Source: Blasia pusilla (taxonomy: Eukaryota > Marchantiophyta > Marchantiopsida > Blasiales). From it: a stretch of DNA of 64,000 nucleotides. A program made the translations under genes and the position numbers. The stretch covers positions 34,968,001 to 35,032,000 of the forward strand of contig CM114273.1 in NCBI GenBank assembly GCA_050084515.1, read 5' to 3'. Below the pieces are notes generated by a model that was given only the letters and a program-made list of their open reading frames with translations, ran no database searches and was not told the origin of the DNA. Below are positions 22,939 through 33,218 of the stretch, piece by piece. Within the stretch, counting starts at the first letter, position 1, and each line of letters begins with the position of its first letter.

Positions 22939-25180
22939 ATGGCTAAACGCCAGAGAACCATGAATGAATTGCTCTCAAAGGCGGTTCCAAAGGAACAGCC
23001 TGATGTCATAGCTTTATCGGGATCATCTGATGAGAGGGAAGACCAGAGTATGTTAGGCAGCACTCCATCCATATCTGAGAAAATTGTGTAGCTTGGAAGG
23101 ATGTGTGGTATACAATGTATGATTGGATAAGCTTTGATAAAATAAGTAGGAGGATCCATTGTAATGTATGTAGAAAGGGTAAGGGCAAGAGTGTATTTGC
23201 TATGGGATGGTGCAATCAATTGTAAAGTTTCGGCATTCATAGGTCATGCAAAATCGAACGAGCATGTAAAGCTTGCTTGGGCAGCCAATAGGGGTAAGAA
23301 TTCTATGGCAAAGGCCATCACCATATCCAACCGAACCTGTGAGGTCGCACTCTTGACTTTATTTAAGTGTGCATATTTTCTTGCAAAGGAGGCCATGCCC
23401 TTCTCAAAATTTACGGCTCTCTGTAATTTTTTGCTTGTTATGAATATACCTATCACCAGGGAGCTTTATCAAGATGAAAAGATTTGTGGTGACATATGTT
23501 TTTTCATTAGCCAAATTTTGATGAAGAGGACTCTAGCTAGAGTTCAATCATCTCCTTTCTTTGGGATTTTGATCAACGAATCTATAGATATTTCGGTGAC
23601 AGGGCATTTAGTTGTGTTTGCAACATTCATAGAAGAGGGCCAGGCTGAGTATTGTTTTCTAGGGTTGATTCATTGTGAATCTAAATGTTATAATGCTATC
23701 ACTAATACTTTGTTGGAGTTTATGAAAGATGGAGGGCTAGAGTATACCAAAATGGTTGGATTTGGTTCAGATGGGGCCTCTACAATGGTAGGTAGCCAAA
23801 TTGGGGTAGCTTCTCAATTGAAGCAAAAGGTAAACCAGTTTCTGCTCTTTGTGCATTGTGTAGCGCACAGAATCAATCTTGCGGCTTTAACATCGGCAGC
23901 AAGAGCAGCAAGAGTACATGATTGTAAAGTCATTTCAGCAGAAATTGATTTTATTTTGAATGCCGTTGTAGGGTATTTCAAAAGGTCATCAAAGAAGAAA
24001 GCTAACCTACCATCACTTCAAGAGAAGTTGAATGACTCTCAAGGAGTCATGAAGAGGTATCATGAAATAAGATGGTAGTCACGTTGGCAAGCTGTATGTA
24101 CATTGTGTGATTCACTTAAGTCTGTATTGACATACTTCAGGGATATTTCCCCTTCATAAGATGATGGCATTGCCTCAAATTTATACAATAAGTTAAGATC
24201 ATTCCAAATGATCTATCAATTACTTTTTTAGCTGATATTCTTTTCAGCCTTGCTAACTTGAGCAAGATTTTCCAATACAAGTTTGTTGATGTTAGTACTA
24301 TTGGCATCATTGTTACTTCTGAGATTGCTTCTATTACCATGAATTTTGTGATGGAAAGTCGAGATTTGAATGCATTTATATTTTTGGAAGAAACAGGTTA
24401 TCATATCTTACCTGATTTTGGCCCCCCCATGGATATCTTAGACATTTGCAATCCGAGATTAGGGGTAATAAGTTTCATAGCATAGAAATGTTGAGAGACC
24501 GCACAGGCAGTGATTTGGAATCTGCTCTCTTATTTCAGAAGTCATATGCTGAAAGTGTTTTTTTAGCATTGCAAGAAAGATTTAGGGATAACAATCTTTT
24601 TGGTGCAATGAGGATTTTGAACCCATTGCACATGCCCTCCCGACACGTTGGGTTAAATAGTTGGGTGTAAGGACTTGGAACATTTGTGTGTACATTTTGG
24701 GTGTGAGTTACATTGAGGGGACATCTCCAACCCTCTGTCATAAATTCTGCTGTTGTGAAGCAAGAATTTCAGTCATTTAAGTTGATGGCTACAACCGAGT
24801 GGAAAGATTGTAATTTCCAAGATTTATGGGCAATGGTGAGTTGGAGCCCCACTTTACAATGTAAGTTTGCTAACTTGCTTGTTTTGGCTAATGTTGCAAG
24901 GGTTCAATGTGTTAGCACTGCCATATGTGAGAGGGATTTTTCAATTCAGAATTTGATTAAGACTAAGACTCGTAATCAAGTAGGTACTAAACATCTAGAT
25001 GTTGTATTAAGGATTGCTTTAGAAGGACCTACAAGTGACAACGACGACATATTTTCTGAATCTGTCATATTATTGAAGACTTTTGCTAATTTTAGGTACT
25101 TGTATTCTAATCCCGATCAATACATGAACCCTCAAGCAGAAACAAAATGTGGTGCCCCATCTCTTGACTTGTTAGGTTGA
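22939..25180 (+). pseudogene. hAT-like transposase, copy 1, multiply broken
   Basis: It starts MAKRQRTM at 22939, equivalent to MAKRQKTM at 27713. Comparison with copy 2 shows a frameshift near 23087, another near 23205, and a nonsense TAG at 24076-24078 and TAA at 24157-24159. A 2-base loss near 24213 and further breaks around 24430-24700 follow. Recognisable parts are the zinc-finger remnant with HAKSNEH, the core SPFFGILINESIDISVTGHLVV (with an Asn replacing the first Asp of the DESTD-type motif), GSDGASTMVGSQ, VHCVAHRINLAAL, and a hAT C-terminal dimerisation block at about 24830-25020 (ANVARVQCVSTAICERDFS, then IKTKTRN). The style matches hAT-derived KIAA1586/ZNF862-like proteins. It cannot encode a full transposase as it stands. 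Confidence 0.75.
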
Positions 25181-25207
25181 TGTGTGTTTTGTTTTGTTGG
25201 ACTTAGA

Positions 25208-25316
25208 GCCCTTCTATAACACTTGGAGCTTAGAAGCTCCAAGTATTATAGAGGGGCATGATCCTTGGCTCCCAACAGGTGGGGAGGCTTGGCCAGGTTC
25301 AACTCGTGCCAAGGAT
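25208..25316 (+). other. Two consecutive hairpins downstream of transposase copy 1
   Basis: Hairpin 1: a 22-base arm at 25208-25229 pairs with 25236-25257 across a 6-base loop, with one T-G wobble and one mismatch. Hairpin 2: ATCCTTGGC at 25261-25269 pairs with GCCAAGGAT at 25308-25316. The same two structures occur in the same order after transposase copy 2, with paired base changes in hairpin 1. They could be an RNA 3'-end structure or subterminal transposon DNA structure. Confidence 0.7.
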
Positions 25317-25936
25317 ATCTCAAGGTAGAGAGCATAACATTTCCTTCATGCAAATTTTGGAAGGGAGGTTTTGCTCCAAGGTAACAAGACACAAGGTAGA
25401 TGATGAGGTGAAGGTAAAAAGAAGAAAAAAATGTGAAAGTAAAGAGAGAAAAGGTGAAGAAAGAAAGAAAGAAAGAAAGAAATTCTTGTTACATATATGC
25501 TGAAAATTGGCAGCCATCTCGGAAAACAACCATAAACTAGATGGGTCCATTTTCAAAGTACCTGAAACAGAATGGGTACCTTTTGAAAAAATTCGGATTA
25601 AAACTGTTTGAAAAAATATAAACCATTTTTTAACTGCCTTATTCAAATAATACCAACCACGACCCGCTAGGGAAAAAGACAACGGACATGATAGTCTAAA
25701 TAGCAGTAATCGACTAAAAAATTAAAAAAATCTCCCCAGACCTTGTTCTTGACCCGCGTCTCCTCACTCCCAAACCTTCCAGCCTTTACTACCGGCTCGC
25801 CACCCTTTGTGGCTAGCCCTCCCTCTACACTCTTAATTCTTTGTAGATACCTTTGTACATATCTACCCATACCTCCTCCTACCTTGGAGCCATAATGGCT
25901 CGTGCCCCCAACTTTGTAATCTAGGAGCCCCTATCA
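25317..25936. other. Tail of element 1 and junction with element 2
   Basis: A purine-rich tract (about 25410-25485, with four gaaa units near 25463-25480) is followed by AT-rich sequence. A ttaaaaaaatctcccc..ccttg word follows that is also found at the end of element 2 (about 30443). No gene. The junction between the two tandem elements is near 25930. Confidence 0.4.
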
Positions 25937-26399
25937 ATGTTCGGAGAGATCCGGGGCTACGAGTAACCCCGGCCGGCAAATTTCAGGAAAATCCGACGCC
26001 AGAAGAAGTCGACCGGCACCAGTTCCGGGCGGTAATGAATAGCTGCCGGAAGTTGACAGGGCAGTCGTGCAGGTGCCGGAATGTGACTGTCTGAATGTCG
26101 GAACATGCCGGAATGTGGCGACGTCTGGGTAGGAAAGCCGGTTTTCGGCTGGATAACTTTTTCCGGTGGACGGTTTATTGCCGTTTGGGGTGCCGGCTGC
26201 CGGAAATGCGGGAGTGGCCAAGATTTGCTTAGGGGGAGGCGGCTCAATCCAGACCGTCCCCTCAAATGTGTGCCCTAACACCCACTTAGGGCACACTAAT
26301 TTGAGCGTCCGATCTAAATCGAACAGCTTCAATTAGGGTCGCTCATCTGCCAAGGGGCTCGCAAGGGGGTGGAGACCCGACTACGGCCCCTGAATCCCC

Positions 26400-27290
26400 T
26401 CATTCTGCTCTGCCCCGCTCCGTAGCCTCCGCTCCGCAGCCTCCACAGCTCCGCTTTGCTCCTTTTCGCTTTTCGGCTTTGATCCTCTCCGCAGCTCGGC
26501 AGCCTCGGCTTTGCTGTGCTCGGATCTGCAACCTTTGCAGCTCGGCGAGTCGGCTTTGCTCCTTTTCGGTTTTCGTCTTTGCTCCTCTCCGCAGCTCAGC
26601 TTTGCTGTGCTCGGATCCGCAGCCTCCGCAGCTCGGCGAGTCGGCTTTGCTCCTTTTCGGTTTTCGGCTTTGCTCCTCTCCGCAGCTCAGCTTTGCTCCT
26701 CTCCACAGCTTCGCTTTGCAAGTTTGCTATGATCCGGTTTTCCGCTTTGCTCCTCTCGAGTCGGCTTTGCTCCTCTCACGACTCCGCTTTGCAAGTTTGC
26801 TATGATCCGCGCCTCGCGGCTTGGCGAGTCGGCTTTGCTCCCTCTCTCTGCTCCGCTTTGCAATTTTGTTTTGTTTCGGCTCGGCTTTGCTCCTCTCCGC
26901 GGCTATGCTTTGCAAGTTTGTTTTGCTCCGCACTCCGCAGCCTCCGCAAGTCGGCTTTGCTCCTCTCCGCAGCCTTCCGCACTCCGCAGCCTCCGATTTG
27001 CTCTGCTCCGCTCCGCTTTGCTTTGCTCTGCTTAGATCCTTTCCGCTTTGCTAAGTTTGCTCTGCTTGGAATGAATGCGGTGCCTCTCTGCTCCGCTTTG
27101 CGCTGGTCGGATCTGCTCCCCGCAGCCTCCGCTTTGATAAGTTTGCTCTGCTCGGATCCGCTCCTTCCCTCCAGATGAATTTGCGCAATTGAATATGCTC
27201 CGCTTTGCTAAGTTTGCTCTGCTCGGATGTGCTCCGCGGCTTCGTTTTGCTCCGCTTTGCTCTGCTCGGATCTGCTCGGATCTTTGACGA
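26400..27290. repeat. Long C/T-rich low-complexity block (ctccgctttgct words)
   Basis: Dense degenerate repeats of ctccgctttgct, cctctccgcagct and ggcgagtcggctttgct. A clear 91-bp direct repeat is present: cggatctgcaacctttgcag at 26521 matches cggatccgcagcctccgcag at 26612 and the sequence after it. The + strand is pyrimidine-rich for nearly 900 bases. Overlapping open frames of 60-220 codons (Leu/Ser/Ala/Phe/Cys-rich on +, Arg/Lys/Glu/Ser-rich on -) follow from composition and are not called as genes. Confidence 0.75.
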
Positions 27291-27577
27291 AAGATTAGGC
27301 TCTCCGAAGTGCTCTTTTGCGTTTCTGCTTGGCTAGGTGATTCGTTTTTTTTAGGGCCGCGTTGCTGCTCTGTTGCGTTTTGCTTGTGCAGGGTTTTTGG
27401 CGTCTCAATGTGGCTCTGTTGCAAACTTGTGACAGTGGCCATTTCGTGACTCTTGCCGCGGCCCTGTTGCTTTGCATTTTATCTCTGCAATTTCTAATTG
27501 TATTGGCCGATTCCTCCCTAATTTGACCCACGAGTTGGGTTTGTTGTGTGGCCTTCCACATTAGGGCCAAGGTTTGT

Positions 27578-27665
27578 GTCGATTAGGGCTAGGGTTTAGG
27601 GTCGATTCGGGCCAGGGTTTGTGTCGATTCGGGCCAGGGGTTGTGTCGATTAGGGCGAGGGATTA
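27578..27665. repeat. Four tandem copies of a 22-23-bp unit
   Basis: gtcgatt(a/c)ggg begins at 27578, 27601, 27623 and 27645, with each unit containing ggg-c-agggtt-like sequence. It lies just ahead of the transposase start at 27713. One TTTAGGG occurs in it, but the unit is not a telomere repeat. Confidence 0.7.
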
Positions 27666-27712
27666 ACCCTTCTCCCGTGCCTTGAAGTTGTAGCCTACAC
27701 CCACTTGTTCAC

Positions 27713-29933
27713 ATGGCAAAAAGACAAAAAACCATGACTTCCTTCCTAGGTAAGGAACGAATATCCGATGAGCATGACATTATCGCATTGTCTGGCTCAT
27801 TTGATGACAGAGAAGAGCAGCCTCCATCAAGAAGCAGTGCGGGTTTGGCTGAGAAAGTAAGAGTAGCTTGGAAGGATGTTTGGTACTCAATGTATGATTG
27901 GATTGAGTTTGATTCGGTCAATGGTAGAATCTTTTGTAAAGTTTGTAAGAAAGGGAAGGGGAAGAGTGTATTTGCCAAAGACGGAGCCATAAATTGCAAG
28001 GTTTCAGCCTTTACTGATCATGCGAAGTCCAATGAGCACATCAAACTTGCATGGGCTACCCATGGGGGTAAGAAGTCGATGGTCAAGGCCATAGCCACTA
28101 CCAACCGAACCTGCGAAGTTGCTCTGCTGACACTGTTTAAGTGCGCATACTTCCTTGCGAAGGAGGCTATGCCGTTTTTGAAATTTCCCAGCCTTTGTAA
28201 GTTGATGCTTTCTGTCAATGCCCCTATTACCAGAGACCTATACCAAGATGAAAAGAGCTGTAGTGAGATGTGTTCTTTCATTAGCCAAGTTCTGTATAGA
28301 AGAACTCTTGCGAGAGTTCAAGCCTCTCCTTTCTTTGGAGTTATGATCGATGAATCAACTGACATTTCTGTAACAGGACATTTGGTTGTGTTTGACCTTC
28401 ATTGAAGAGGGCCAATCAGAATGTTGTTTTTTAGGACTACTTCGTTGCGAATCAAAATGTGCTAATGCTATTACTGAAAGTTTGTTGCAACTTCTCAAAG
28501 ATGGAGGATTAGAATTCTCCAAAATGGTGGCATTTGGTTCAGATGGTGCTTCTACAATGATAGGTAGCCAGACAGGGGTGGCATCCCAAATGAAGTAGAA
28601 GGTAAATCCTTACATTCTTTCAGTTCATTGTGTAGCCCACAGAACTAATTTGGCGGCTTTATCATCTGCTAAAGCTCATGATTGCAAGTCAATATCCTCT
28701 GAAGTTGATTCGATCCTCAATTCAGTAGCTAGCTACTTTAGAAGGTCGTCCAAGAGGAAGACAATTCTAGCGTCTTTGCAGGAAAAATTCAACGACTCCC
28801 AGCGGGTAATGAAGAGATACCACAAGATTAGATGGTTATCCCGTTGGCAGGCTGTCACCACATTGTGTGATTCTCTAGAATCATTACTGACATATTTTAG
28901 AGATATTTCCCCCTCAGAGGATGATGGGAACGCTGCAAATTTATTTACCAGGTTGAGATCATTCCAAATGATCTATCAATTATACTTTTTGGCTGACATT
29001 CTTTCCATGCTTGCAAATTTGAGTAATATTTTTCAGTACAAGTTTATGGATGTTAGCACTATAGGGAGCATTGTCAATTCGGAGATAGCTAGGATTACCA
29101 TGAATTTTGTCATAGAAACTCATGACTTGAATGCCTCCACCTTCTCTGAAGATACTAGTTACCATATTCTTTCTGATTTTGGGCCACCTGGTGGTTATCT
29201 TAAATCGTTCTGATCGAGATAGGGGAAACAAATTTCATAGCATTGCTATGTCTCGAGATCGTACTGGAAGGGACTCGGAGGCTGCCTTATTCTTTCAGAA
29301 AAGGTTTGTTGAAAGTGTGTGTGCAACTTTACAGGAGCGATTTCGAGATAATAACCTGATTGGATCAATGAGGATCCTCAATCCTTTGCATATGCCTTCT
29401 CGGCAAGTGGGATTGAATAGTTGGGGGTGTAAAGATTTAGATGATTTGTGTGGTTTTTTTGGAGCTCAATTACCATTGGGGGTGCAATGCAACCTCCTAT
29501 CATTAATTCTCCTATTGTGAAGCAAGAGTTCCAGTCTTTCCAATTGATGGCTACTACTGAGTGGAAGGATCGTAACTCCAGAGACTTGTGGGCGATGGTA
29601 AGTTGGAGCCCCTCGTTACAATGTAAGTATTCTAATTTGCTGATTTTGGCTAATGTAGCTAGAGTCTAGTGTGTTAGTACTGCCATATGTGAGAGAGCTT
29701 TTTCCATTCAGAACATGATCAAGACAAAATCTCGTAATAGATTGACCACCAAGTACTTAGATGCTGTCTTGAGGATTGCCTTAGAAGGACCTTCCTCTGA
29801 TTACGAAGAGCTGTTGTGTGAGTCTGTGGTGTTGTGGAAGAATTTTGCTCATTTTAGGTACTTGTTTGCAAATCCAGATAGATATATTTCCCCGAATGAA
29901 GAAGTTCAAGATACTGAAACATATGTAGATTAG
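27713..29933 (+). pseudogene. hAT-like transposase, copy 2, broken in several places
   Basis: The first frame (27713-28405) gives 230 residues. A TTF/BED-like zinc finger has C75, C78, H103 and H109 in order, followed by SPFFGVMIDESTDISVTGHLVV, the acidic signature of this hAT group. A 1-base loss near 28399, relative to copy 1, shifts the frame. Then TAG at 28596-28598 and TAG at 29667-29669 replace Gln codons read in copy 1 (CAA in both). Further frame changes occur near 29210 and 29480. The C-terminal hAT dimerisation block (WAMVSWSP, ANVARV, VSTAICERAFSIQNMIKTKSRNRL) lies at about 29590-29750. This is the better preserved of the two, yet it still has about five lesions, so it is presumed non-autonomous. 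Resembles animal KIAA1586/ZNF862-type hAT-derived proteins. Confidence 0.8.
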
Positions 29934-29966
29934 AAGACATTCATATTTTGGGCTTTAGGATGTAGG

Positions 29967-30073
29967 ACCCTTCTTGAATACTTGGAGCCTTAGTGCTCCA
30001 AGTATTCAAGAGGGGTAGGATCCTTGGCTCCCAACTGGTGGGAGTTTTGTCAGGTTCAACTCCAGCCAAGGAT
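29967..30073 (+). other. Two consecutive hairpins downstream of transposase copy 2
   Basis: Hairpin 1: 29967-29988 pairs with 29995-30016 over a 6-base loop, with 21 Watson-Crick pairs and one T-G wobble. Hairpin 2: ATCCTTGGCT at 30020-30029 pairs with AGCCAAGGAT at 30064-30073. Compared with element 1, paired positions 1, 9 and 10 of hairpin 1 changed on both arms together, and the wobble is kept in both. An internal ggttcaactcc resembles a tRNA B box, but no full tRNA fold is apparent. Confidence 0.75.
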
Positions 30074-30480
30074 GATTTTCTTAATACATTAGAAGGTTGT
30101 TTGTTTAGTTGCAAGTTCAGTTCAGGGAAAGGAACTTGATATCATACTTCAGGTGTGGACTCCGAGTCTATGGAGGATGGAAGGAGTCGGTAGAATTTTT
30201 TTGAAACAGTTAGGAGGCGTAGCTGGTTTTTGGCCGGCTTCACAAAGTTATGCCGAAAATTGGCGGAAGAGGGAGAAAAAAGCCAGAAATAAGAAGAAAG
30301 AGAAAATTTTTTCGGATTTTTTCTCAGGAGAAATTTTTTTTTCGGAAAATAGTCGGAAAGTAAAAAACTTACCATCCTCGACCGGCACCAAATATTAATT
30401 TCCGATAAAACATGAGGGACACCAGTAATGGTCCGATAATTCTAAAAAAACTCCCCGAACCATGGCCCCTATGCGCGCTC

Positions 30481-31102
30481 ACATAGCTTTCTCCTCCTTC
30501 CCCACTCGCAAAGCCTCTACTATGACCCTGCCTAGACACGACTGCTCTTGACTTCCCTTCCGTGGCCCGGTGCCCTATGGAGCTCCCCGTTCTATTGGAC
30601 CTCTAGCCTTAATGCCTCTGTAACCCTTGACTATCCCTACTCTGTTACAAGTTCGCAACTACATACCACTTTGGCGGACCTTCCTACTCAAGACCGCTTG
30701 TTCCTCTCCGTCCAACTTTCTGCGAGCACGGTTCCATCGTCAATAGCCTGCACGTGTCCCTATGTGGGGATCCTTTGACTTTGCCCTCCCAACCCCGCTT
30801 TGCACTCAGGCGCATGCAGCCCCTCTATGCCCTAACCTTATCATATGATCCTGCCGCGCCCTAACAACTACTTCGTAACCCTACCTACTCCAACTATTTA
30901 TCTTCTATCTTCACACTCTTGCCTTACGTTGTCACACTACACTCTAATGCTGTCCCGCATCAACAAGATTTGAAATGGACAGCGCTTCCGTGCACAACCT
31001 TTCAAATATAAAAATGACAAACAAACGTCCAAGGGCTCCCCACAGAGGTAATTCGCTTGCCTACCTATAATCAAAAAATTCCCCTCAAATCTATCTCATA
31101 TA
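30481..31102. other. Unassigned C/T-rich flank of element 2
   Basis: No gene is supported. The sequence is C-rich on the + strand, with short frames and no domains. It lies between the tail of hAT element 2 and the LTR-like repeat at 31103 and may belong to the element that carries that repeat. Confidence 0.3.
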
Positions 31103-31575
31103 AAATCAGAGTAAAAATGACTCACCCGGCCTAAAACTTCATTCATGAATCTACATCGGCATATTGAACCACATCCACCCTCTGTTATGAGGGAATCCAT
31201 ACGCTAGCACGCTAGTTCCTACATATGCAAGAGAGGTGCTGCTAAGGCCCAATATGAGAAAGATGGCTTGAGAAAGCCATTTCTCTCTCTCTCATATCCC
31301 TTGGAAGAGCCAAAAAGGCTCTTTCCCCAAAAAAATCCCTCCAAACGATAACCTACATGCACAAGTTATCGGATGATTGTTGACTCGATCAACGGGTCAC
31401 CTAACGGATTTAGACCATAATTGGAAAATCACCATAAAGGAGATTACCGACGCAACAGACTTGTCTCCAATGTCATCCGACATCTCGAGATGAAGTTATA
31501 CTCAAGATATTCCGCTGGTTCTTTATACCATCGCCACGATAGATCTCTACCTATCGACTACTAAGATGTGACATC
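31103..31575 (-). repeat. LTR-like dispersed repeat, copy 2
   Basis: The longer of two copies of the repeat also found at 19036-19391. The extra ~115 bases here (about 31395-31500) are missing from copy 1. Read on the - strand it begins TGTCACATCTTAG, an LTR-like start. No second, closely spaced copy is found on either side, so a solo LTR or a fragment is the simplest view. Confidence 0.45.
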
Positions 31576-32950
31576 TCCCTCAAAAGTATTTGGACCAAGA
31601 AGTTGACTAGCTGTTACCGAAGAGATATCAAAAGAGGCCAACCAATATTATAAGACATCTAAAATGAGAGTATAAGTGCAAAGAAGGTGGAAGGGAGGTT
31701 GTAGAAAAAATGGGAAAAGAATCTTACTAGCCACTTGGGGATCCCTTAGATAAGATAATAAATGCAATTATTTGAGATCTTTTGATTTGGCCTTATCCAT
31801 GAACTTGGAAACATAATTAATAAAGCCAATTGGATCCCCAAGAATCAAGATCCTTTTGATATGAATGATAAAATTAGGAGTAGGATGGAAAAAATAATAA
31901 TTTATGTGTTATCAAAAGAAGTGACTTAAGAAAAAGAGACTAGAATGCTCTCAAGAAGATAGGAAAAGTAGGGAGGGATGAAATAGTATAGTAGAGAGAT
32001 GGAAGACTAACTAGACGAATCCAGGTAGAATAAACTCATAATAAAAGTAGTCATTTATTAAGAAGAAGGAAAACTAAAAAATCTACAAAAAGCTAGTCAA
32101 CACGAATAAATCAAACCAAATTATGGATATTGTCATTTGCCAATCATTTCCTTGTAGATTTGTAAGGGATGTTACTCAACTAGAGTTCTAATATTGAATA
32201 ATAATGTAAACTCAATCTACTAGTTTAAAAATATTTTGAATTATTAATTGAGAATACTCGAAATGCTAGTTTTTTCAAAATTAGTCGATCTTAGTATGTG
32301 TATCATAGATTAAATAATCCTACATGATGATACTTGTCTTAACTTGAAACCGCCCATCGGAGAGAAATGGTTTTAAGTCGGATATTCAAGAAAGAAATTA
32401 TTTTGGATGCTATGGGTGGTTGAGTTTTCATTAATGTCGTGCGAAGTTTTCATATGAAGTATTCTAATCTAAACTAAATGGATGGGCAGTGAATGGATTT
32501 CACGAAAAAAATAACTTGATGAAAGACATTCCAGCAGATCTTAATAATAAAAACTGTCATCTGGAAAAAATCGCATATTTGCATTCGGTACACCGTTAGA
32601 TACATAACGTAAACCAAAACCATTGTCGTTTGGAAAACTGAACGGTAAGAATTGGAACGGAGCGCCGGGGAGCTCATAACATGGAATTGTGATGGAATAG
32701 CTCGCATCAGCAGTTTAAGCGGTGCAACCTCTGATCTTGGCGGTCGCTTTGGGCGATTCCAATCACGCACTCCCTGAGACCGAAGCTCAGTAGGTGGTAC
32801 TGATGGGAATCGGCCTGCGATCTGAAACGTGGGCAGCGCAGCCATGTCCAAAAGTTGAGGAGAATCCCATGGAGCTCGCATGTTTGAAGAATGGCTGTCG
32901 GTCATATTGCGGCGGTTTAACTCCTGATTCATCTTTTGAGGAGCTCATAG
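31576..32950. other. AT-rich debris, then upstream region of the first F-box gene
   Basis: 31.6-32.4 kb is AT-rich without genes. From about 32.6 kb the composition is genic. A 152-codon - strand frame (32474-32932) has no domain and is not called. The part near 32.95 kb probably holds the promoter and leader of the F-box gene that follows. I see no clear TATA box. Confidence 0.3.
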
Positions 32951-33218
32951 TGGATTGGTGAGGCGTACGATCATAAGCACCGAGTCGCTTGGTCCTCCGT
33001 CTTCCACCGATTCCATTGGCTAGAGTCGGAGGAGTACAGGTTTGATGAATGCGTTTTGGAGTCTCTGGTATGAATGGATGGTCGTGTTGACCGGTTGGGG
33101 CATGCCATCGGAGCAGTCTGATCCAAACAGAGGAGACGCTGTTGGTTCGGAAGTCGGATGTGAGATTCTGCGCAGTGAGAAAATCGCGAGAGCAGATGTG
33201 GATACTAATTCTGGACTC

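Larger units (their letters stand above)
21627..25930 (+). mobile_element. hAT-type element, copy 1 (degenerate)
   Basis: The parts run in the same order as in the neighbouring element at 25937-30480. First is a leader with ggagatc.gggg and gccggca words. Then comes a low-complexity gct/ctc-rich block (22130-22740), the transposase reading (22939-25180), two hairpins (25208-25316) and a tail with ttaaaaaaatctcccc. Exact ends and terminal inverted repeats were not found, so the limits are approximate. The two elements are tandem and roughly three-quarters similar over coding parts, so they are old relatives rather than a recent duplication. Confidence 0.55.
25937..30480 (+). mobile_element. 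hAT-type element, copy 2 (degenerate)
   Basis: The same order of parts as element 1. A leader has cggagagatccggggc and ccggccggca. A C/T-rich low-complexity block (26400-27290) and a short G-rich tandem repeat (27578-27665) follow. Then come the transposase reading 27713-29933, two hairpins (29967-30073) and a tail ending around taaaaaaactccccgaacc. Less broken than element 1 but not intact. Terminal inverted repeats and target-site duplications were not identified, so the limits are approximate. Confidence 0.55.

Noticed and set aside
26479-27178. Long Leu/Ser/Ala/Phe-rich open frames (up to 220 codons) in the ctccgctttgct block
   Set aside because: Open in several frames on both strands because of repeat composition. 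No start context, domain or conservation.
27578-27665. Interstitial telomere repeat (TTTAGGG)
   Set aside because: Only one TTTAGGG occurs. The repeating unit is a different 22-23-bp sequence.
25290-30073. tRNA-like or SINE-like gene from the ggttcaactcc (B box-like) word in the second hairpin
   Set aside because: No A box, no cloverleaf and a poor T stem. Stem arms pair directly as a simple hairpin in both elements.
32474-32932. 152-codon - strand ORF with hydrophobic C-terminus
   Set aside because: Lies in the upstream region of an F-box gene, with no domain or conserved counterpart upstream of the paralogues.
33042-33218. N-terminal extension of F-box paralogue 1 up to 33042
   Set aside because: The first codon is TTG just after an intron donor-like site, and the paralogue begins at the equivalent of 33219.
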